A stretch of DNA of 64,000 nucleotides from Candidatus Iainarchaeum sp. (GTDB taxonomy: Archaea > B1Sed10-29 > WALL01 > JAGHAM01): positions 1 through 64,000 of the forward strand of contig JAGHAM010000004.1 of the NCBI GenBank assembly GCA_021161465.1. The letters are read 5' to 3'. Numbering within the stretch: position 1 is the stretch's first letter; every line of letters starts with the position of its first letter. The notes under the pieces were generated by a model, which made no database searches, was not told where the DNA came from, and was given only the letters and a program-made list of their open reading frames with translations. This document shows positions 26,203 through 33,980 of this stretch, in pieces. The position numbers and the translations under genes were made by a program.

Positions 26203-26263
26203 AAATCAGTCTGCCCGTCTGTCATCACAGCGTTAGCTCAGAACTCATAGGGCTCATCATCTG
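26203..26263 (-). ncRNA. Box C/D guide sRNA
   Basis: On the minus strand all four boxes occur in order with archaeal spacing. Box C ATGATGA is at 26260-26254, followed by a 12-nt guide (GCCCTATGAGTT) and D' box CTGA (26241-26238). A 9-nt spacer, C' box GTGATGA (26228-26222), a second 12-nt guide (CAGACGGGCAGA) and D box CTGA (26209-26206) complete it. The 12-nt inter-box lengths are the norm for archaeal dual guides that direct 2'-O-methylation. The targets are not determined here. The protein partners Nop5 and fibrillarin are encoded at 50333-51809. Confidence 0.85.
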
Positions 26264-26266
26264 ATG

Positions 26267-26326
26267 TTGATTGTCCCATAATTGGAATAAAAGGCTTCTG
26301 GTGATGTATCAGTTATTGACAATCAA
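26267..26326 (-). terminator. 9-bp inverted repeat between an orphan gene and the sRNA
   Basis: TTGATTGTC (26267-26275) and GACAATCAA (26318-26326) are exact inverted repeats enclosing 42 nt. The outer arm covers the last codon of the minus-strand gene at 26323. It could terminate that transcript or help process the downstream box C/D sRNA. The function is inferred from position only. Confidence 0.3.
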
Positions 26327-26871
26327 TCCTTCCTATGCTGTGTCTTCATCCCTCTGGTCCTGAAGAATCCTTTGTCATAAACTTTGCCATACTTTTCGTA
26401 AATTTGTTTTCCGCCATCTCTAAGCCAACCACCACTAATCGGTAGCCCGTGTTTCTTGGCAGCATACCTAAGAAGTTTGGCTGCGAGGAACAGTGGCTTC
26501 TCCCTTTTCTTCTTGTATACACCTTCTTCAGTAACATGACCACTGATAATTTTTGTATCTCTGAATTTTGGCCTGACGAATATTTCATGAACGAATAGTG
26601 TTTTACCTGCATTGCGGTTGATATCTTTTTTAGCGATGGGCTTGACTGTTATGAACCCTGAATACTCTCCCTTTGTTCTTTGCAGATAAGTAAAAATTTC
26701 GCCTTTGGTTTGAGATTCAGTTTTATTCTTAAGCCAGCCTTCCACTGCTTTTCTTGTAGTTGCATATCCTTTGTTTTCAACCCATTCCCGGCGCATCTTC
26801 TTTAGGGTTTCAATGTGTTCTGCATCTTCAGGATCGAACAAGATATGCTCTACTTTACCTTTTCCACCCAT
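26323..26871 (-). CDS. GNAT-like orphan protein (paralogue of 35548)
   Basis: The 182-aa protein shares with the 35548 protein the pattern EYSGFITV.P, then FVHEIFVRPKFRDT, LAAKLLRYAAKKHG, YEKYGKVYDKGF and RGMKxxHRK. The order strand VHxIFVRPxFR, helix LLxYAxKHG and YEKYGxxxxGFxxxRGM matches the late part of GNAT acetyltransferases. No N-terminal acceptor specificity is evident. Modification of a protein or RNA substrate is a guess. Confidence is in the gene and paralogy, less in the fold. Confidence 0.6.
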   Translation of the reverse strand: MGGKGKVEHILFDPEDAEHIETLKKMRREWVENKGYATTRKAVEGWLKNKTESQTKGEIFTYLQRTKGEYSGFITVKPIAKKDINRNAGKTLFVHEIFVRPKFRDTKIISGHVTEEGVYKKKREKPLFLAAKLLRYAAKKHGLPISGGWLRDGGKQIYEKYGKVYDKGFFRTRGMKTQHRKD

Positions 26872-26905
26872 CTATATGCTTTATGAAGCAATGATATAAA
26901 ATTGG

Positions 26906-27589
26906 TTACTCTGTTTTTCCAAAATCTGTTTTCATCAGCTCATTTTTTGGTTTTCCCATTGCAATCATCCCAGCCAACACTGCAATCAACCCACCTTCTA
27001 TCACACTAGCTACTAGTACGCCAAGTGCAAGACCAACTAGCCATCCAAGGAAACCTAGGATACCTGCATCCAATCCGAAGGAGTTAACAACAGCGCTAAA
27101 AGCTTTCCCTAAAGCCCTTCCTAGTTTATCAATTGAAAATCCACTGTATTGGAAAAACGTGTGGATGGCATTTATGAAGACAAAAATTATACTAAGCGCC
27201 TTACTAATCAAACCAATTATGAGTCCGAACAGAGAACCTGCAAAAAATGCTTGCTTGAGCGTTTCTCCATAATTTTTTACTGTGGTCCATCCTATCCAAA
27301 GCGTCAGCACCATGCACATGCTAGTGTAAAACCCAAGAGCTGAGCTACCTAACCAATCTCCTTGGAATATCGAGACACCTTCTCTCCACCCGCTGACTGG
27401 GACCACCAAGTTAACTACTCCCATAAAGATTGCAAAAGTTGCCCAAACAACAACTAAGAGCAAGGGAAGTTTCATTCTTCCGAATAGCTTGCCTATGTTT
27501 CCAGAGGATTTCTTAGGTTGAGTAGGGACATTGGGAGCAGTCTCTGTAACCATGACCTGAGGTTTTTTTATTTCAGTTTCTCCAACCAT
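26906..27589 (-). CDS. Polytopic membrane protein, 227 aa
   Basis: Unrecognised. A cytoplasmic, Pro/Lys-rich N terminus (~1-40) is followed by about four or five membrane segments (LPLLLVVVWATFAIFMGVV; TSMCMVLTLWIGW; AFFAGSLFGLIIGLI; GILGFLGWLVGLALGVLVAS; LIAVLAGMIAMG). ATG 27589 is preferred because ggtgaatgta gives a ribosome-binding site. It is divergent from the large lipoprotein at 27706. Confidence 0.65.
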   Translation of the reverse strand: MVGETEIKKPQVMVTETAPNVPTQPKKSSGNIGKLFGRMKLPLLLVVVWATFAIFMGVVNLVVPVSGWREGVSIFQGDWLGSSALGFYTSMCMVLTLWIGWTTVKNYGETLKQAFFAGSLFGLIIGLISKALSIIFVFINAIHTFFQYSGFSIDKLGRALGKAFSAVVNSFGLDAGILGFLGWLVGLALGVLVASVIEGGLIAVLAGMIAMGKPKNELMKTDFGKTE

Positions 27590-27705
27590 TACATTCACCA
27601 ACTAACTAAAAACCAAGCTAATTTTTAAATTTTTTGGGTCATAGCCAAGGCAACTGTGAGATTCTTAACGTTATCTTTTTAAATTCAAAATACGTTTAGG
27701 TGATT

Positions 27706-30678
27706 ATGATAACCCGAAATCTATGTGTTTTGCTGTTTTTCACCACTCTTTTGCTCTTTGTAGGATGTCTTGAGCCTCAGGAAACTGATAAAAATGTTCA
27801 GTTTTTAGTTTATGATACAACTCCAAGCAACGTTCTTGAGGGAGCTTCAATAACCATTTCAAATAGTTCTGGTGTATTTACCTCTCTCACAACAGATACA
27901 TCTGGGGTTGTTTTTCTCCGACTTCCTCCAGGTGAGTACAGAGCCGAAGTTTCAAAGGAAGGATATCAAGGAAGACAGTTTAAATTCACAGTTTCTGGAA
28001 ATACTTTCGTTACCTTGGATGCACCATTAGAAAGGATGAAACCATGTGTTGAAAACTGGTCCTGCTCAGAGTGGAGTTTATGTATCAATGGGACTCAAAC
28101 TAGGAGTTGTATAGACAGTAATCACTGCAATACAACTGAGAATAAGACTATTGAAGAGCAATCATGCACTCCACCTGAGTGCCAGATAAATTCTGACTGC
28201 AATGACAGTAATCCATGCACTACTGACTCTTGTGTAGATGGAACTTGCAAGCATGAAACGATAACCAAGTGTAAGTCCGGAGACAAATGCTGTCCAAGTG
28301 GGTGCACTCATGATAAAGACAGTGATTGCCTACAATTAGTTCGATGCAACTCTACGTCTGACTGTGACGATGGAGATTCGTGTACACTTGACATTTGCTC
28401 AGGGAATCCAAGAGCATGTTCACATGTGAAGGTAACTGCCTGTTCTGACAATGATGGTTGTTGTCCAGCGGGGTGTACTTACAAGGCCGATGATGATTGT
28501 GAACCAGTGGACGAATGTCAAACAGATGCTGACTGTGATGATAGCATACCCTGTACAAAGGATACTTGTTCAGGCGCTCCAAAAACATGTTCTCATGCCA
28601 TGGTTACTCAATGCGTAGACAATGACAGTTGCTGCCCTGAGGGTTGTAGTTATCTCAACGACACAGATTGTCCTGAAACAGATGAGTGCTCAACGGATTC
28701 TGACTGTGATGATGGTGTGAACTGTACTCTAGATACATGTTCTGGAACTCCAAAGGCATGCCACCACACTCACATCACTACTTGTCAGTCTGGCGATGGC
28801 TGCTGCCCAGAAGGGTGCAACTATCTCAACGATACGGACTGTCCAAATCTTGACCAGTGCTTAACCAATGCTGATTGCGATGACAACAACGTTTGCACTA
28901 TGGATGTATGTAATGGAACTCCAAAGATGTGTTACAACCTTCCTATTACTGAATGTCGGGATAATGATGGCTGTTGTCCATCTGGGTGTTCGTATGTGAC
29001 CGATAACGATTGTAGTCAACAGGAGGTCACGGAGACGCTTTATGTGGGAGACTTTGCTGTTGTTGGAGGCCTACCCATTTACCTACAATCAGTAACAAGA
29101 TCATATATGCCCGGTGTGATTGGTAGTGCAACCATGCTGGTTGGTGGGAAGAAACTTTCACTTAATGATGGTGATGCATTCCCTGGGGATGAGAACTGGA
29201 AAGTTAAAGTGACTACCGGTGCAACAGGCCAATGCCCGTCAGGTATGACCTGCAGCAATGGCTACATAGACTACATAACTCTGTACTATGATAAAACCCT
29301 CCAGCCATCGGATAAGGTAACAAAGATTGTTGGTCCAAATCCAAATCATTATTTCGAGTTGTCCTATGATGGTGATGAAGTTTCAAGAGGTGTATGGGAC
29401 TCTGAAAGTGTGAGTTTGAAAGCAATGAACTATGGGTGCTTAGACAAACTTACATACACAGATGGAACGTATGAAAAGGCTTATGCGGTCGACATGAACT
29501 CCAATGATGGTCTTACCACAGCATTCCTTGCTGATGGAAACGGCGGTGTTAGTGATGGTTCTAACCCACTAGATTTGCAAGAAGGAGATATCTTCTTCGT
29601 GGAGAACACGCCTGTTTATATAAACTCAATAGCTATGTCTACTTCCCCATACAACTCCAAGGTAACCTTTACGGTCGGCTACGGAGCAACTGACGGCAAG
29701 ACCTCTACCAAAGATGTTACTGGCGATGGGTGTACAACTTCTGGTGGATGGGTATACTGTACCCCAACAATACTGGCGACGACCGTTGGCTTGAACTGGA
29801 CCTTTAACATTTCGCAGTACTCTGAACCCATCCTCCATGTCCTAAGCGGAGCAGACAACGTACTCAACACAAAGTATGGTTCTTTGACTTGGCAGTCCGA
29901 TAATCATGTCTTGTTTTCCAGCATGACTTTTAAGGATTCTTATAACCAAGAGTTCCTCGTTAAGCGACCGAGCTGTATGAGTACAGGATTGAAAGTTACA
30001 GATACGAGCGAAACTATGATATATGTTGACCAATCTGGCACACATCCAGAATATGAATACAATAAATTCCATGAAACAGCTGGGGCTTGGATCGAGTCTG
30101 TAGATGATGACACGATAAAATTCGTTAATCCAGAACATGCTCCAAGGACCGAGAGAGTTACGCTGTGTAAATTGGAGAGTGGCTCCTCTGGTTGCGAAAT
30201 TAAAGATTTAGATTGGAATTATGGCATTACTCCCTCAAACAAGTTAGTCATTGACCACGATCAGGGTTTAGTTTTATCATCTTTCCCGTACAACGGTTCT
30301 GATTATGACTACAGCGAAACAGTCGTTGCGGGCGATTCAACGATTCCCCTCTACTATGAGGAAGGAACCGATTTCCATGGTGTTTACTTCTCTGATCTCA
30401 AACCACAGAAGTATTATTATCGATTAGATTTCCTGGATAACTTCCCCATTGGTTTGGAGGCACATTCGCCAGAATTAAAATTTTTAGGTAGTGATTATAC
30501 ACTAACCAAAGTTGGTTCGACGGAGGTTGATCTAGTGGATGGTGCTAACTTGCTTTTGGGTGTTGGCTCTTGTCAGGATGTACCTTATCAAGGGCATACC
30601 TACAATCTATGTGTGATTAGTATAGGGTTTAATGATGAAACTGAAACTGGATTTGCATCTATACGAGTTATTCAATAA
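27706..30678 (+). CDS. Giant Cys-rich lipoprotein with five tandem 10-Cys modules and a surface-protein C-terminal half
   Basis: This ~990-aa protein has a lipobox signal (FTTLLLFVGC). A PEGA/CarboxypepD_reg-like domain (~30-110) and a WSCSEWSLCINGTQTRSC thrombospondin-like segment follow. Five ~57-aa modules (~155-440), each with ten cysteines (..C..DC...C..D.C......C.....C....CC..GC......DC), come next. The last ~550 residues (TLYVGDFAVVGGLPIYL...) repeat a beta-rich S-layer-like unit at least twice. The start ATG 27706 follows taggtgatt. It shares its N-terminal half plan with 18811. It is extracellular, probably structural or adhesive; enzymatic activity is not indicated. Confidence 0.87.
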   Translation: MITRNLCVLLFFTTLLLFVGCLEPQETDKNVQFLVYDTTPSNVLEGASITISNSSGVFTSLTTDTSGVVFLRLPPGEYRAEVSKEGYQGRQFKFTVSGNTFVTLDAPLERMKPCVENWSCSEWSLCINGTQTRSCIDSNHCNTTENKTIEEQSCTPPECQINSDCNDSNPCTTDSCVDGTCKHETITKCKSGDKCCPSGCTHDKDSDCLQLVRCNSTSDCDDGDSCTLDICSGNPRACSHVKVTACSDNDGCCPAGCTYKADDDCEPVDECQTDADCDDSIPCTKDTCSGAPKTCSHAMVTQCVDNDSCCPEGCSYLNDTDCPETDECSTDSDCDDGVNCTLDTCSGTPKACHHTHITTCQSGDGCCPEGCNYLNDTDCPNLDQCLTNADCDDNNVCTMDVCNGTPKMCYNLPITECRDNDGCCPSGCSYVTDNDCSQQEVTETLYVGDFAVVGGLPIYLQSVTRSYMPGVIGSATMLVGGKKLSLNDGDAFPGDENWKVKVTTGATGQCPSGMTCSNGYIDYITLYYDKTLQPSDKVTKIVGPNPNHYFELSYDGDEVSRGVWDSESVSLKAMNYGCLDKLTYTDGTYEKAYAVDMNSNDGLTTAFLADGNGGVSDGSNPLDLQEGDIFFVENTPVYINSIAMSTSPYNSKVTFTVGYGATDGKTSTKDVTGDGCTTSGGWVYCTPTILATTVGLNWTFNISQYSEPILHVLSGADNVLNTKYGSLTWQSDNHVLFSSMTFKDSYNQEFLVKRPSCMSTGLKVTDTSETMIYVDQSGTHPEYEYNKFHETAGAWIESVDDDTIKFVNPEHAPRTERVTLCKLESGSSGCEIKDLDWNYGITPSNKLVIDHDQGLVLSSFPYNGSDYDYSETVVAGDSTIPLYYEEGTDFHGVYFSDLKPQKYYYRLDFLDNFPIGLEAHSPELKFLGSDYTLTKVGSTEVDLVDGANLLLGVGSCQDVPYQGHTYNLCVISIGFNDETETGFASIRVIQ

Positions 30679-30699
30679 AAAGAAAGGAGGAGGTTAAAA

Positions 30700-31158
30700 T
30701 TAACCTCCCTTGGCGCAACCATGTGACATTTCCGTACCGGTGTTCAAGTCGGTCATTATATAACACACTTTTTCATTGTTCTTGTCAAAGTAGTAATCCC
30801 ACTTCATCTTCTGTCCGCCTTGCTCATACATCCCAACAGCATGACACATTTGTTGCCCATCATACTCTCCAAATCCTTTGATTTCGAAGGACATGCTCTC
30901 GGTTTCTCCGCCTGCTCCACCGGCATAGTTCCACTGTGCCCCTGGTGCACACCAATCACCTGTTCCGCTAGAGGTTCCACCAGTTTCCTGTTGCCCTCCA
31001 GTTCCTTCAGAAACAGTTTCTCCATTTGTACTGGTGTTCTGAGCATTCTCATTGTTGGACATTGATGGCTCTTGTGTTGTTCCTTTTGTGGATGTTCCAA
31101 TGCAGCCCATCATGACTACTGCAAACAGTAGGATAGTTATTGCTAAAATTGTTTTCAT
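30700..31158 (-). CDS. Small lipoprotein, 152 aa
   Basis: The signal MKTILAITILLFAVVMMGC carries a lipobox Cys at residue 19. A ~50-residue Ser/Thr/Gly/Asn linker follows, then a compact domain with four cysteines (DWCAPGAQW, QMCHAVGM, KVCYIMT, SHGCAKGG) likely to form two disulfides. It is convergent with the giant lipoprotein. The family is unrecognised. Confidence 0.7.
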   Translation of the reverse strand: MKTILAITILLFAVVMMGCIGTSTKGTTQEPSMSNNENAQNTSTNGETVSEGTGGQQETGGTSSGTGDWCAPGAQWNYAGGAGGETESMSFEIKGFGEYDGQQMCHAVGMYEQGGQKMKWDYYFDKNNEKVCYIMTDLNTGTEMSHGCAKGG

Positions 31159-31246
31159 AAAGAAATCACCATTTGTTCCAAATTTTGCAGTTTATTCTTA
31201 ATAAACCTGCTTCGCTTACACGTAGTAAAAAGGGCCGCGGCCGGGA

Positions 31247-31301
31247 ATTTCCTACCCAACTCACAATCGTGTGTGGGGTTAGGAGGGGCGCAGCCCCTCT
31301 T
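31247..31301 (-). other. T-loop (59/60) intron of tRNA-His
   Basis: This 55-nt intron opens with the GGGGCTGCGCCCC hairpin followed by TCCTAACCCCA. It closes with TTGGGTAGG, which can pair back with the CCTAACCC strand. The opening ~29 nt differ by about one base from the start of the anticodon intron of the same tRNA. Confidence 0.8.
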
Positions 31302-31322
31302 TTTGAACCCGGGCCAGGGGAT

Positions 31323-31409
31323 TTCTGCAAGATGCAGGATTATCGTCTACCCCCCATAGATGGATTGCGTAGCAATCCTCTGGGGTTAGAAGGGGCGCAG
31401 CCCCTCTTT
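31323..31409 (-). other. Anticodon-loop (37/38) intron of tRNA-His
   Basis: This 87-nt intron has the same opening hairpin (GGGGCTGCGCCCC), then TTCTAACCCCAGAGGATTGC, with a GGATTGC/GCAATCC hairpin and a closing CTGCA...TGCAG hairpin. The opening resembles the TCTAAACC modules of the Gly and Ile T-loop introns. Confidence 0.8.
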
Positions 31410-31481
31410 CCACAGTCCCCTATACTAGCCAGGCTATACAACCGCAGCCATAGGTTAATTTTTAGAACAAGGTTGTTTAAA

Positions 31482-31733
31482 TTATTTCTTAAGTTTCTTG
31501 TAGCTGTATTCTACTTCATAGTGTTTCATCAACTTTTCAGCAATTTTTTGACCAGATTCTATCAGAGGTTGCCCGTACCTTTTGCCTATCCTTGTGCGAA
31601 ATTCAACTTTACCAATAAATCTATAATGTTCTGGAGCAACTTTAAGGGCTTCCTCTTTAGATAATCCCAGTTCTACCCTTTTTCCGAACATTCTTGCTGC
31701 TTTAAAATCGTGTTCTTTAATCTTGGATTTCAC
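31482..31733 (-). CDS. Hypothetical protein, 83 aa
   Basis: Unrecognised, small and basic (MKSKIKEHDFKAARMFGKRV...YSYKKLKK), predicted helical, with no membrane segment. It is on the same strand as the aminotransferase, 28 nt downstream of its stop, and may be co-transcribed with it. Confidence 0.5.
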   Translation of the reverse strand: MKSKIKEHDFKAARMFGKRVELGLSKEEALKVAPEHYRFIGKVEFRTRIGKRYGQPLIESGQKIAEKLMKHYEVEYSYKKLKK

Positions 31734-31761
31734 AGTTGCTTTATGTTAGTGAGGTTTAAGT

Positions 31762-32931
31762 TTATTTACGGGTTTTCATGAAATCTTCTATTCTGCTGAA
31801 TGCTTCCTCTAGAACACCCTCTGGTGGCAGTGTGACTATCCTAAAGTGGCCTCTTCCATACTCACCAAAGCCAGAACCAAAAACAGTTAGCACGTATTTC
31901 TCCTTCAACAAATCGAGAACCCATTTTTTGTCATCAATGTTTCCATCCCCTATCTTAGGGAATGCATAGAAGGCTCCTTTTGGCTTAACACAAGGGAGCC
32001 CTATCTCATTGCATCTTTCATAGCAGTAGTTTGCCCTTTTCATTATCTTCCTTTTATTTTCTTCTAGGAAATCTCTTGGGCCATTTAACACTTCAGCCAT
32101 CGCAAATTGAGCAGGCGTTGGGGCACAGAGATGGTTCCTAGCCTCCGCCGCGCAGGCATTGTAGAGCTCATCGCTGTTGTAAAATATACCATACCCTATC
32201 CTCCACCCAGTGGCGAAGAAGTTCTTGGACATACCGTTCATTTGAACCACACTTGCACCAGCATCTACGGCTATCCTTGTTAGACAAGTGTATTTCTCAA
32301 ACGTGAGTTCATCGTAAATCTCATCAGAAGTTATGGTTAATTCGTTGTCAACAGCCAAATCAACTATTCCTTTAAGGGTTTCCTTTGAGTATACTGCTCC
32401 AGTTGGGTTGTTGGGGTTTATCACAGATATAATTTTAGTTTTAGGTGTAATCTTCTCTTTAATATCCTCCAAGTCAGGGTTCCACCCATTTCCTTCATCA
32501 CATTTGTACTCTATGGACTTCCCACCAAAATATTTTGGGAAGGATAAATAAAGTGGATATGATGGGCTTGGTACTAGGGCCTCATCTCCTTTTTCGATGA
32601 GTGCACCAAAAACATACTGGATGAGCGGGCTTACACCATCGCCAACTATAACTCTTTCTTCGTCTACATCCAAATCATTTAACCTTTTTTCTCTTTTGGC
32701 AATTTCCCGTCTTGCTTCTGGTGTGCCACCACTGTCAGCATAGTAATTTTTACCTTCTCTTATCGCCTTTATGTATGCATCTTTGGCATATCCTGGAGCA
32801 TCAAAGTCATATCCTCCCGGGTCGCCTATGTTTAATTTTAGTATCTTGTGGCCCCCCTTTTCAAGCTCTCTCGCTGGGAGGACAACGTCTCTTATGGCGT
32901 ATTCAAGTGTTGAAATCCTTTTGGCAATCAT
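31762..32931 (-). CDS. Class I/II aminotransferase (alanine/aspartate aminotransferase type)
   Basis: This PLP-dependent enzyme is 389 aa. Family motifs include KLNIGDPGGYDF at the N terminus, INPNNPTGAVYS, TSDEIYDELTF (Asp and Tyr that contact PLP), the catalytic lysine in MNGMSKNFFATGWRIGYG, and a C-terminal Arg in GRGHFRIVTLP. Length and motifs fit the AspC/AlaA fold type I group of archaea. The amino donor cannot be settled from sequence. Confidence 0.9.
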   Translation of the reverse strand: MIAKRISTLEYAIRDVVLPARELEKGGHKILKLNIGDPGGYDFDAPGYAKDAYIKAIREGKNYYADSGGTPEARREIAKREKRLNDLDVDEERVIVGDGVSPLIQYVFGALIEKGDEALVPSPSYPLYLSFPKYFGGKSIEYKCDEGNGWNPDLEDIKEKITPKTKIISVINPNNPTGAVYSKETLKGIVDLAVDNELTITSDEIYDELTFEKYTCLTRIAVDAGASVVQMNGMSKNFFATGWRIGYGIFYNSDELYNACAAEARNHLCAPTPAQFAMAEVLNGPRDFLEENKRKIMKRANYCYERCNEIGLPCVKPKGAFYAFPKIGDGNIDDKKWVLDLLKEKYVLTVFGSGFGEYGRGHFRIVTLPPEGVLEEAFSRIEDFMKTRK

Positions 32932-33011
32932 ATGACCACCAGTTCTCCATTTTTACATTTGGCCCTTAATAACTTATTGGTTTTTATATTGGATTTTCTT
33001 AAGCCCTATTT

Positions 33012-33941
33012 ATGTTTTGGAGATTGTCAAGTTGGATAGCAATCCTAATGCTTGGGTTGGTTGTTGGGATATTCCTAAATGAAGAGAAGAACAGGTTTGT
33101 GTTTAAGTTTTTGTTGGGTCTGGTCTTCGCAGTTATCCTAAATCTATCTCTAAAATTCATCTTCAATATACCAAGATATATTGGCTTTGGGCCCGCCTTC
33201 CCCTCATTTCATGCACAGATGGCTTTTTTTATAGCTGTTATGGCATCGCTTGAAAAACCGAGGCTTGGATGGTTCCTGCTACCTTTAGCTGGCCTCATAT
33301 CTTTTTCAAGAGTGGCTCTTGGCTTTCACTTGCTCGGTGAGGTAGTTGCGGGGGCTTTCCTTGGAACTTTAGTGGCTTATTGGTTTTTTAAGGTGAAGTT
33401 ATCGGCTGTTTATCGTAAGGAGTTGGCAAGGCAGTTGGTTCATCTCTCTGGTATCCTGCTGGTGCCTTTGGCGATAATCTTGCCTGAAAAAATTGCCGGG
33501 GCGCTTTGCTTTCTTGCAGCACTTTTTATAATCTTTGCTCCATGGACACCAGTAGCCAGAATAGCAAAAGCCTTCCAGCGATTCAGGGAGAGAGGGTATA
33601 GGGGTGCATTCTACTTCTTCCTTGCTTCAGGGTTTGTCTTATTTGTTTTTCCATTTGAGGCTGCAGCTGCTGGCATAATTGCTTTAAGTGTTGGAGATTC
33701 TATTGCGACGATTTATGGAAGACACATTGGGAAGATACATCTGTTCAAACATAAATCACTGGAAGGGAGCCTTGCTTGTTTTCTATTCGTTTATGCTGCA
33801 GTAGTGTTTATTTTGGGGCGTGAGCTAGCATTACCCATTGCACTTACAGGCACCTTTGTAGAACTTTTTCCATGGTTTGATGATAATCTTTTGATACCTC
33901 CTGGTGTTGCCCTTGTCACCTACCTTGTACGTTTAATTTAG
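33012..33941 (+). CDS. PAP2-like phosphatase fused to polyprenol (dolichol) kinase-like domain
   Basis: This 309-aa membrane protein has two parts. The N-terminal ~130 residues carry PAP2-like motifs: K-x6-R in KFIFNIPR, PSFHAQMA (PSxH) and SRVALGFHLLGE (SR-x5-H-x3-E, where the usual last residue is D). The C-terminal ~170 residues have ELARQLVHLSG, ALSVGDSIATIYGRHIG and HKSLEGSLAC, the pattern of SEC59/DGK1-type CTP-dependent polyprenol kinases. The fusion would join a lipid-phosphate phosphatase and a lipid kinase in one membrane protein, presumably acting on the polyprenol carrier for glycosylation. Reading is continuous, with no frameshift. Confidence 0.72.
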   Translation: MFWRLSSWIAILMLGLVVGIFLNEEKNRFVFKFLLGLVFAVILNLSLKFIFNIPRYIGFGPAFPSFHAQMAFFIAVMASLEKPRLGWFLLPLAGLISFSRVALGFHLLGEVVAGAFLGTLVAYWFFKVKLSAVYRKELARQLVHLSGILLVPLAIILPEKIAGALCFLAALFIIFAPWTPVARIAKAFQRFRERGYRGAFYFFLASGFVLFVFPFEAAAAGIIALSVGDSIATIYGRHIGKIHLFKHKSLEGSLACFLFVYAAVVFILGRELALPIALTGTFVELFPWFDDNLLIPPGVALVTYLVRLI

Positions 33942-33980
33942 CCCTGCAAAAGCTTAAATACCGCTTTTGAGTAGCATTTC

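Larger units (their letters stand above)
31233..31449 (-). tRNA. tRNA-His (GUG) with two related introns
   Basis: Read on the minus strand, GCTGCGG (31448-31442) pairs with CCGCGGC (31240-31234). G-1 (31449) faces C73 (31233), the histidine identity pair. D-stem is GTAT/GTAT. Anticodon stem is GGGGA/TCCCC with loop CT-GTG-G (anticodon 31413-31411). An 87-nt intron (31409-31323) sits at 37/38. T-stem CCGGG/CCCGG is split by a 55-nt intron (31301-31247) at 59/60. Both introns begin with nearly the same sequence (AAAGAGGGGCTGCGCCCCT). The mature tRNA is 74 nt plus G-1. Confidence 0.9.

Noticed and set aside
31173-31664. 163-codon forward frame across tRNA-His
   Set aside because: It runs antisense through the tRNA and its introns and into a coding gene on the other strand; its composition is low complexity and not protein-like.
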